From the NCBI RefSeq assembly GCF_963678635.1, contig NC_087069.1, positions 40,540,831 through 40,604,830 on the forward strand: a DNA stretch of 64,000 nucleotides. Direction: 5' to 3'. Made by a program: the position numbers and the translations under genes. The stretch is from Symsagittifera roscoffensis. Taxonomy: Eukaryota; Xenacoelomorpha; Acoela; Convolutidae. Of the stretch, positions 60,101 through 64,000 are shown piece by piece (the first letter of the stretch is position 1; each line of letters begins with the position of its first letter). The notes under the pieces are model-generated. The model did no database searches and was not told the DNA's origin. It saw nothing but the letters and a program-made list of their open reading frames with translations.

Positions 60101-63100
60101 CGTTCTGATTAAGTAAAGAGTTGATCTTATTTCTAAATTTGCTCTCCAGAACCCAAGCATACTTGTTAACTCGGATTATTTCCAATTTCTATGTAAAACT
60201 AGCTTCTAAATATGGTAAAAACTAAAGCATGGCAGTTCATTTGATAGCGAAGGTTCAAATTTGAACTGTTTAATAACATTTTTAACTGTTTGAAGTCTCG
60301 TTTTTGTTTGGCTTTGGCAAATAGCTGATTTGAAGCAGATCAAAACGTTACTTATGACGTATAACTATGAACTTTGCTTTGATATATCAGTTTTCAAAAG
60401 ACAAAAATGATGCATCAGAAGTCAGTTAAATGAATGCTACAGTTAAGTGAAATTACTGTCACTTCGCCTGTGCTAAAATGTTTGATAAATTAAAGATTAT
60501 ACAATTTTTGAAAATTTTGTCTCTTTTTTTGAAATATAAATTGGCTCCCATTCGCAATTTCAAGTTGTCATTGAAAACTTTCTATCAAAAAGAGCAATAA
60601 TAGGATTATTAGGTACTCAAATAAAAAAAATGAAGAAAATTCAATTTTTTTTTCAAAATTAACTGTGGTCGGATGTTTCTATGGTAATAGCACTGCAAAA
60701 TGGCCATTCTTGTTTAAATATGCGAATTTATTTAACAAAAATTAGAAGGTCAGAGAAAAATTGAAAATATTAACCAATAAAAACAATCAAATGGTTGCTC
60801 TGAAAGTAACAGAGAATTTTCTATCACGAAATTTTCAAAAAGTCAGTATTTGTTGTTCCGACAATTGAAAATGGGGAGGAACTTTGTATTCGGATGGTCC
60901 TAGCTTCTTTTCTAATTTTTTTTTGCACAAACTTAGGTAGCACAAATAATAATCGGAATGGGTCGAGTGATAACCAAATTAAAACCCTTTCAGTCGTGAT
61001 TCGCACGACTTTATTTTTTTCAAAAACTCGTCCCAGTGTTGAGAAAAACTGTTTTTTAAAATTTTCAGTTTTTTGTTCAATTTTGAGAGTAAAGCGATCG
61101 AGTAACGTTCGTTACATCATTTTTTAACTTTTATTTAGGATTAAAAATAGAAAACATTTTAAATTTGTATATACGTTTTTGGTGAAATAACCATTTCGTG
61201 CTGACCACTATTTCTAAAAATACCCATATGCTAAATTTGGCTCGCAGACAATTCGGCCAAAGACAATTCAGCCAATTTGAAATTCAGACAATTCAGCCAA
61301 AAATATACAGACAATTCAACCTGAGACAATTCAGCCAGTTTTACAAAATGCTAAATTCGAAAGAAAAAAATCGGAATTGGAGCTATTTCTCGGTTTAAGG
61401 TCGCCGGTGGGCGCGCGTCGCCGCTTCGTGGCGATAACCGGCTCTAAATTTCGTATAGAGTCCTACCCTCTGTTGGCAAGCTCGCAACACTATATTTTTG
61501 GCTGAATTGTCTCTGGCTGAATTTTCTGCATAATTTTGGCTGAATTGTCTGAATTTCAATTCGGCTGAATTGTTTTTAGCCTAATTGTCTGGACGCGGCT
61601 AACTTTAACGGAGGAGCTTGTGCCGAAAACAAAAACGCCAGACCGTTTTTTGCTTTGAAAAATCAAAATTTACTCGAAATTGCATGAATGGTCATTCTGG
61701 GGTTTTGACAAAGCTGGAAAACTTCGTAATTAATGAGCTAAAAAACCCAAAAATTAAAAACCGCTTTCATCATCAAAAAATTTCTGATGACGCCATTGCA
61801 TAGAATTTAGCATGAATATGGCAAAATTTTCCGCCTGATATGTAGTTGAATTTATGGCAAAAAATGACTGACATTGGTGCAATTTATGTCATTCTGGTTG
61901 CTCCAGCTAATTTCCATCATAACAGAGCTATAAATGCTCTATTAAACGACTTCATAATTCTCACGGGATTATTAATTGCGTCATTTTCTACCAGCGTTGT
62001 CTCATTTTTCAAAATTTTAATGGCCCGAAATTTGAGATCCAAAGACAATTTGGGCTCAAATTGGACTCTTCCTGCGAATACCCAATTGAGAATGCAGACT
62101 TCCTACCTGACGCCAAGTATCTCAACGGAAGCTGACCTAGAATGCTTAATTTTTGTCCTTAAACATGTTTCTTCTTTTGCCAGCTTGACCTCTTTTTCTA
62201 TTTTTTCTTCTTTCTTTATGAAGAATGGGGAAAAAGTTTTGATTATTTTCCAGCGTATTTTTTTGAATTTTTCCCTCGTTTTTCATTTTGCCTTGACAAT
62301 CCATTTTCATTTTTCATAGCAAGTCTTCGTGATATTACCAAAACATGAATTGAATTATGAAGAAGTCAAAAAATGTATTTATTTCTTTAATTCAACATGT
62401 CAAGTTCATTTACATTTGAATGTATTAAACGTATTTCAAAAATCTAAGATTTTTAACCTGAAAAAGTCGTTGTTTTTTCAACATTGGTTGTAACAATTTT
62501 CAATTGGAAAATTTGACTTTTATTCTCTTCAGGCGTCGAGTTCGGCTGGGAAATGAAATGGAAAAGTGTCCCTGAGTTGTTTACTTTTCCATATGATGTT
62601 TGTCTGCTTCCTCTATTTTGACTGAAGAAGCCTCCTGATGCTAAAGTTTTATTATTTTTTTTAATTCTGGTAATGAAAGTTGACTTTTGGTCATATCGAT
62701 TTTTAAAGTGAATTTTTGAAAATTGTTCATTCAATCGCTTCAAGTATTATTTGGCAAGCTTAACACTAGACTGAATTTCGTAACAATTTTTTCTGAACTT
62801 TCAAGAATCGAGCACAAATTTTGAAAAACAATGAGTGCAAATTTCAATCAACGTTTTCTGCTTACGCTAAAAATTCTGTATGTTCTTGTTTCTAAATAAA
62901 AGCAAATTTAATGGTTTTCAGTTTTGTAGCTTCCCATTGGTGCTGTAAAACATGGGAAACTATGCCCAGTTTAAAGAAATTTTTTTATGACTTGATAGTT
63001 CTGTGTACTTTCTGAAAATTTTTAACTACTTTAGTGTGTTTTATTTCCTAATTTACAAATACTGGTTTGTAATATATAATTTTATCTCTAGATAAAACTT

Positions 63101-63166
63101 GTTATGAGACGTACAGTTTGATTGTAAAATTGCCAGAAATGGTCGGTGGTACAAAGTGGAAAGACC
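45019..63166 (+). CDS. SEA-domain proteoglycan candidate (gene span; seven exons, 3' end uncertain)
   Basis: Seven exons join with matching phases: 45019-45145, 45874-46037, 46499-46727, 47139-47165, 54782-54870, 55126-55297 and 63092-63166. The joined product has a signal peptide (residues 1 to about 19), an acidic segment with Ser-Gly-Ser-Gly-Asp at 32-36, a Cys45/Cys59 pair, a SEA domain at about 64-172 with Gly120-Ser121 in the cleavage motif, a second SEA-like module at about 184-269, and a further segment from 270. SEA domains sit in secreted or membrane glycoproteins, and GSxxx motifs are known to autocleave. Perlecan also has signal peptide, acidic Ser-Gly-Asp sites and then SEA, but the tandem modules here differ, so I do not name an orthologue. 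Extra exons may lie in the 7.6- and 7.8-kb introns. If exon 6 is not spliced, the protein ends at TAG 55303. Confidence 0.75.
45146..45873 (+). other. Intron 1, containing a dispersed-repeat fragment
   Basis: Donor GTATAT at 45146 and acceptor TTTTTGTAG ending at 45873 restore a Gly codon across the junction. The stretch 45270-45815 resembles 49080-49360 in the fourth intron (for example GTAACATTCAGGGCTTTGCC here against GTAACATTCAAGGCTTTGCC there), so it is a copy of a dispersed repeat. A low-complexity AATTTAATTTT tract lies at about 45680-45745. Confidence 0.65.
45874..46037 (+). CDS. SEA gene exon 2: Cys pair and first half of SEA domain
   Basis: The exon starts in phase 1, completing the Gly codon split with exon 1, and ends in phase 0 before donor GTTAGT. 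It encodes residues 43-97. Cys45 and Cys59 bracket a short segment before the domain. Then the first SEA strand (KVHVAMIFD, 64-72) leads into a charged helix rich in Glu and Lys up to Thr97. This is the usual start of a SEA fold: a beta strand followed by a helix with acidic and aromatic positions. Confidence 0.8.
46038..46498 (+). other. Intron 2, containing a 22-bp hairpin
   Basis: Donor GTTAGT and acceptor TCTTTTTAG give a phase-0 junction between Thr97 and Leu98. The main notable content is the hairpin at 46343-46391, listed separately. Confidence 0.75.
46343..46391. repeat. Near-perfect intronic hairpin, 22-bp stem, 5-base loop
   Basis: The arm at 46343-46364 (starting CAAGGATAACCTAG) pairs with 46370-46391 (ending CTAGGTTATCCTTG) over 22 positions. 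The single non-Watson-Crick position would be a G-T wobble in RNA. The loop is TAATT. The stem is too short for a typical animal pre-miRNA. It may be a palindromic element end or a structure in the intron RNA. Confidence 0.9.
46499..46727 (+). CDS. SEA gene exon 3: SEA core with autoproteolysis motif
   Basis: The exon encodes residues 98-173 plus the first base of codon 174. It contains the central SEA strand and the turn Lys-Pro-Gly-Ser-Val-Ile-Val (118-124), which matches the conserved GSxxx site where SEA domains such as that of MUC1 self-cleave between Gly and Ser (here Gly120-Ser121, coordinates 46567/46568). A helix and the last strand (ISSVEVFPV) follow and complete the domain. The chosen donor is GTGGGT at 46728, because it gives phase 1 and joins the next exon in frame. 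The alternative GTATTT at 46732 would shift the frame. Confidence 0.85.
47139..47165 (+). CDS. SEA gene exon 4: 27-bp micro-exon (inter-domain linker)
   Basis: Twenty-seven bases lie between acceptor AATTCTAG and donor GTAAGT. They fit in phase 1 on both sides and give a basic linker, Asn-Glu-Lys-Lys-Val-Leu-Asn-Trp-Lys, ending in a split Arg codon. It sits between the two SEA-type modules, where a short linker is expected. The call rests on phase, consensus splice signals and position. Direct joining of exons 3 and 5 also keeps phase, so the exon could be absent or alternatively used. Confidence 0.5.
47625..47810 (+). repeat. tRNA-derived SINE-like repeat with A and B boxes
   Basis: TAGCCTGGTGG at 47633-47643 matches a Pol III A box and GGTTCGAATCT at 47676-47686 matches a B box, at tRNA-like spacing. 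The T-stem does not pair well, so this is not an intact tRNA gene. A T run, CAAAC and GTTTTATCGGCTTAATTGCC follow. The last resembles GTCGGCTTAGTTCCC in the next copy, which points to a shared SINE tail. Confidence 0.65.
48111..48320 (+). repeat. Second, more decayed copy of the 47.6-kb SINE-like family
   Basis: GTGATTCGAATCCGGCCGGG at 48211-48230 is B-box-like and is followed, as in the first copy, by a T run, CAAAC and later TTTTGTCGGCTTAGTTCCC. The phrase CTTGAGATGGCAAAGATTT before the B box corresponds to CCTGGGACGGCAAAGGTCC in the first copy. The A box is degraded. A fragment with GCTTGAGACGACAAAGATTT and CTGCTTAGTTCC at about 48350-48392 is a third copy. Confidence 0.55.
49080..49360. 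repeat. Dispersed repeat related to 45270-45815
   Basis: Shared landmarks with the copy in intron 1 include GCGTAAG, ATCATTTCAAATTGAA or its equivalent, and GTAACATTCAAGGCTTTGCC. A phrase just downstream (GTGCTACTTGCACAGAAACC, about 49530) reappears as GTGCTACATGCACAGGAACC near 59690, which suggests a third copy. No coding capacity was seen. The family was not identified. Confidence 0.45.
49721..49920. repeat. Imperfect direct repeat, ~70 bp, 130 bp apart
   Basis: TTTTGGCTAGCCCTAATGAT, then a TTGTCAAATGAAACAGATTTA block, occurs at about 49721-49792 and again with a few substitutions at about 49850-49920. It is probably a diverged local tandem duplication. Confidence 0.65.
50084..50349. repeat. 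Imperfect foldback with ~90-bp arms
   Basis: The left arm (50084-50178) contains ATAAACAAACCTTCAATAAT, TTTTTGAAGTCCCAAAAAAC, GCGATGAAAAATTC and AAGTTTAATGTTGTT. The right arm (50261-50349) is its imperfect reverse complement (AACAACATTAAACTT, TTTTTCATCGC, TTGGGATTTCAAAGACTATT, TTTGTTTAT). A partial third copy of the left motif (AACCTTTAATAATGGTCTTT) lies in the spacer. Intron RNA could form a long duplex here. Confidence 0.75.
51017..51402 (+). repeat. SINE-like family 2, copy 1
   Basis: About 390 bp homologous to 55384-55771. Shared blocks include TTTACACT, CTAACCTAA, GCTATAATCAC, GCTTTATTTGTGGC, AAGCGTCC, ACGTAGCCGAATTTTTA, TTATAGAGCT and TTTTTGTCGTGTTCTCGC. A tRNA-like region lies in the middle, with A-box-like TGGCTGACTGG at 51218-51228 and B-box-like GTGTCGAATTC at 51262-51272. 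The 3' end carries GCGAAGCGCAGCTTCGC, a small perfect hairpin. A similar hairpin (CGAAGCTCAGCTTCG) sits near 48579. Confidence 0.75.
51755..51900 (+). repeat. Degraded tRNA-like repeat fragment
   Basis: TTTGGCTGGGCAACG, CCTGGGACGAAAAAGGT, TTGAGAATTCGGAA and TAGGCTTAGTTTTTA follow in the same order as the A-box region, CCTGGGACGGCAAAGGT, B-box region and GGCTTA tail of the 47.6-kb SINE-like repeat. It is too decayed to be transcribed. Confidence 0.4.
52186..52250 (+). repeat. Short GC-rich dispersed repeat with a 15-C run, copy 1
   Basis: CAGGGGGTCGAATCCCTGAA, then GGGAGAAGGCG, a run of C, and AAATCCGCCCCTGGTATA. The same 65-bp sequence recurs at 53210-53274. It contrasts sharply with the AT-rich surroundings and looks like the end of a transposable element, but the family is not assigned. 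Confidence 0.7.
53075..53274 (+). repeat. GC-rich dispersed repeat, copy 2, with extended 5' part
   Basis: Positions 53210-53274 match 52186-52250, including GGTCGAATCCCTGAAGGGAG and AAATCCGCCCCTGGTATA. Upstream, sequence with CCGTCACCAAAAACGG and AAGGGGGGACCCTTTGGGTC has the same unusual composition and is probably more of the same element. No TIRs or target duplication were found. Confidence 0.55.
54782..54870 (+). CDS. SEA gene exon 5: start of second SEA-like module
   Basis: The exon runs from acceptor GTTTTCAG to donor GTAAGT. It completes the split codon left by the micro-exon and ends in phase 0, as exon 2 does. It encodes a strand (SYRVKFVLDSN), a Gly-rich turn and a helix (DEKALQAIQKY), residues 183-212. 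The layout and the phase-0 exit parallel the first half of the SEA domain, which supports a second module. No second GSxxx cleavage motif is visible. Confidence 0.75.
55126..55297 (+). CDS. SEA gene exon 6: rest of second SEA-like module
   Basis: The acceptor is TATTTCAG. The exon encodes residues 213-269 (Leu-Ser-Thr-Leu onward), with a helix around Asp-Arg-Leu-Lys-Asp and a closing strand Asn-Leu-Tyr-Phe-Tyr-Glu-Ile like the last strand of the first domain. Two endings are possible. Splicing at GTCAGT (55298) gives phase 1, as after exon 3, and joins 63092 in frame. Reading through adds Ser-Gln and stops at TAG 55303-55305. I prefer splicing because of the phase symmetry, but the stop may be real. 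Confidence 0.75.
55384..55771 (+). repeat. SINE-like family 2, copy 2
   Basis: Homologous to 51017-51402 along its whole length. The tRNA-like centre is better kept: A-box-like CGGCTGAGTGGC at 55592-55603, as in Leu/Ser tRNAs, and B-box-like AGATCGAATCT at 55635-55645. The 3' hairpin is degraded to GCGAAGCATAGCCTCGC. About 160 bp of AT-rich sequence precede the A box and about 120 bp follow the B box. Confidence 0.75.
57040..58763 (+). pseudogene. Jockey-superfamily LINE reverse transcriptase, decayed
   Basis: Pieces of one ORF2-like protein lie in order but in shifting frames. These are a pre-RT segment with DIAKLFNKQF (about 57090), an RT start with LGRDGF (about 57271), a helix HLKHLGPLAPGYLTNL, the block KPEKDY plus YRPFSLI (about 57420-57470), a motif-A remnant AFDILCHRE (about 57675), the catalytic motif C reading Tyr-Thr-Asp-Asn at 57924-57935 where YxDD is expected, and a thumb-like part with ISGVTFDLT and LGVLKALAGSSW (about 58165-58275). 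The loss of the second catalytic Asp, several frameshifts and stops show the copy is dead. The element is C-rich compared with its surroundings. The 5' end and any endonuclease part are not recognisable. Confidence 0.85.
58764..59105. mobile_element. hAT-type MITE (342 bp) nested in the LINE
   Basis: The 8-bp duplication TTTGCTTT occurs at 58756-58763 and 59106-59113 and brackets the insert. The ends are inverted repeats: CAGGTTTACCAAGTGGTC on the left and, read on the other strand, CAGGGTTACCAACTGGTC on the right (16 of 18 match). CAGGG-type ends plus 8-bp duplications are typical of hAT transposons. A perfect inner inverted repeat AGTGACCGGT/ACCGGTCACT lies at 58790-58799 and 58832-58841. 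No transposase is encoded, so movement depended on a transposase elsewhere. Confidence 0.9.
59106..59340 (+). pseudogene. LINE 3' part: C-terminal zinc-knuckle remnant
   Basis: The LINE resumes after the MITE. In one frame from 59204, Leu-Asn-Pro-Asn-Leu-Asp-Arg-Leu leads to Cys-Pro-Thr-Cys (59240-59251), then Ser-Cys-His-Ile-Phe-Asp. This matches the Cys/His motif near the end of Jockey-type ORF2 proteins. The Cys expected after the Phe-Asp appears replaced by Val, so the motif is incomplete. It shows that the LINE was continuous before the MITE landed. Confidence 0.7.
59640..59780. repeat. Fragment related to the dispersed repeat at 49.5 kb
   Basis: GTGCTACATGCACAGGAACC near 59690 matches GTGCTACTTGCACAGAAACC near 49530, with AT-rich flanks of similar order. 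It is probably a short remnant of the same repeat family. Confidence 0.4.
61236..61604. mobile_element. Foldback/MITE with ~95-bp inverted arms of GACAATTCAGCC subrepeats
   Basis: The left arm (61246-61337) repeats GACAATTCAGCCA or GACAATTCGGCCAA five times. The right arm (61496-61592) carries the reverse complements (TTGGCTGAATTGTC). Over about 95 bp the two arms match at most positions, in the same order. The spacer holds an unusually GC-rich patch at 61398-61445 (GGTGGGCGCGCGTCGCCGC). No transposase was found. A target duplication could not be fixed. Confidence 0.8.
63092..63166 (+). CDS. SEA gene candidate exon 7: third extracellular segment
   Basis: Seventy-five bases between acceptor TTATCTCTAG and donor GTAATT, phase 1 on both sides. 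With the base left by exon 6 it reads Asn-Lys-Thr-Cys-Tyr-Glu-Thr-Tyr-Ser-Leu-Ile-Val-Lys-Leu-Pro and ends near Lys-Trp-Lys-Asp. Asn-Lys-Thr is an N-glycosylation sequon. The Cys followed by a hydrophobic strand resembles the entry to another module. If the donor is not used, the frame stops at TGA 63172. Membership in the same gene rests only on phase and style. Confidence 0.5.
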
Positions 63167-63174
63167 GTAATTGA

Positions 63175-64000
63175 AAAAATATTCTATGCTGCTTGTTAAA
63201 ATTGACTCGCTTGTTTTTAGTATTGATTTCTATTTAATATTCCTGACCCGATCCGAGCTTTCATTGTTTGTTGTTTATTTCCAGATCTCGTCTTCCCGAA
63301 TCTCCCCCAGGACATGTTTATTCATTTTCCACTTTCCATCCCTCCATTCACCCCCTATTCTGGGACCCAAGAGAGATTTAAACACACCATAAACACCCCC
63401 CCCCCCCCGACCTTCCCAGTCCTTTTTTCACAACGTTTGCACCTATTCGCCCTTCTCGGTATAATTCATCTATCTTTTGTACCTTTCTTCAATTTTTTTT
63501 GCCAGTAACCAGGTTGAAAATTGAAAAGAACGGGCGTTAGTATTTTAATGACCAGCAAATAAGTATATTAGTGATGAATTCTCCATTTTTACATTCAGTG
63601 AATCCTTACATAGTTGTTGGCTTTGAATCAAGTTGGATGGAAAACATGTCCAGATTTAAATATATTTGTGCTTAATTTTTGAAGAAAATTGATTCAAAAG
63701 AAACACTGAAATCATGAAAATGAATTGATTTGAAAAACAATCCAGGATTACGAAAACCTATTTTGAGAAAGACGACTATAAATCTTGAGTGTTTTGAGTG
63801 ACATAACCACCTAAATCTTTTTTGTTAGTAATAAAAATGGATTATCAGCTTGAAAGTCAGACTTCTATATATATTTTTGCCTCTTTTTTTCTGAAAAATT
63901 TTGCGCAATTCAGTTAAGTTTCAATCTCGGACCTGAAAAGTTTTTTTTTTGTTATATCTTATAGTTGTTTTTGTTGTGATTTGTGCAATTTCATGTGGAA
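63175..64000. other. Window end: AT-rich sequence with a C-rich patch
   Basis: A pyrimidine-rich stretch at about 63290-63500 includes CCATCCCTCCATTCACCCCC and a run of about 14 C near 63397-63410. Its composition differs from the surroundings and may mark an element remnant. I see no further exon or repeat copy that I can support up to the window end. Confidence 0.4.

Larger units (their letters stand above)
55298..63091 (+). other. Intron 6 (7.8 kb, if exon 7 is used), transposon-rich
   Basis: Contains SINE-like family 2 copy 2, a decayed LINE with a nested MITE, a small fragment related to the 49.5-kb repeat near 59.69 kb, and a foldback at 61.24 kb. The stretches 55775-57030, 59790-61230 and 61610-63090 are AT-rich with no supported feature. 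Open frames there (for example 157 codons at 61846-62319 and 96 codons on the minus strand at 62453-62743) show no recognisable family. Confidence 0.5.

Noticed and set aside
61846-62319. 157-codon open frame on the + strand
   Set aside because: No recognisable domain, Phe/Leu/Ser-rich as expected for translated T-rich DNA, and no convincing start context or splice partners.
62453-62743. 96-codon open frame on the minus strand
   Set aside because: Low-complexity Lys/Asn/Thr composition fits translated AT-rich DNA. No family or neighbouring exon supports it.

Overview
The window looks like metazoan nuclear DNA, probably from an invertebrate. It is AT-rich, has spliced genes with long repeat-filled introns, and carries satellite DNA, a Jockey-like LINE, tRNA-derived SINE-like repeats and several foldback or MITE-type elements. 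No bacterial operon, rRNA gene, intact tRNA gene, CRISPR array or virus is visible. The species cannot be named from the sequence alone. Some splice acceptors are of the TTTTCAG type, but this does not settle the phylum.

Positions 1-40984 are one uninterrupted head-to-tail satellite array with a monomer of about 360 bp (roughly 113 copies). It runs off the left edge and ends at about 40984. All monomers point the same way, and the + strand is strongly T/G-rich. Many short open frames occur on both strands, but they are by-products of the repeat and not genes. The array has nested higher-order structure: a two-type alternation with 273-bp deleted monomers near the left end, then copy offsets of about 721, 1080, 1446, 1500, 2531, 5166 and 7700 bp. 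These equal 2, 3, 4, 4, 7, 14 and 21 monomers; the 1500, 5166 and 7700 offsets also contain tagged monomers with an internal 40-bp duplication. A chimeric monomer near 35.33 kb and a templated inverted insertion at 36.19-36.23 kb record how the array has been rearranged.

Positions 40985-44785 are a transition zone of complex repeats. It holds a foldback element made of 32-bp subrepeats, a palindromic array of GAGCGGTTT/AAACCGCTC motifs, and a 1159-bp tandem duplication. The second copy of that duplication carries a 154-bp insertion flanked by 9-bp direct repeats.

Positions 45019-63166 hold the only convincing protein-coding gene, on the + strand. Seven exons can be joined with consistent phase. 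They encode a signal peptide, an acidic Ser-Gly-Ser-Gly-Asp segment typical of glycosaminoglycan attachment, a SEA domain with the autoproteolysis motif Gly-Ser-Val-Ile-Val, a second SEA-like module, and the start of a further segment. The product is a candidate secreted or cell-surface SEA-domain proteoglycan. The gene probably continues past the right edge or into unseen exons. Its introns contain a near-perfect 22-bp hairpin, two SINE-like families, foldback repeats, and a decayed Jockey-superfamily LINE that is itself interrupted by a 342-bp hAT-type MITE with a clean 8-bp target duplication.
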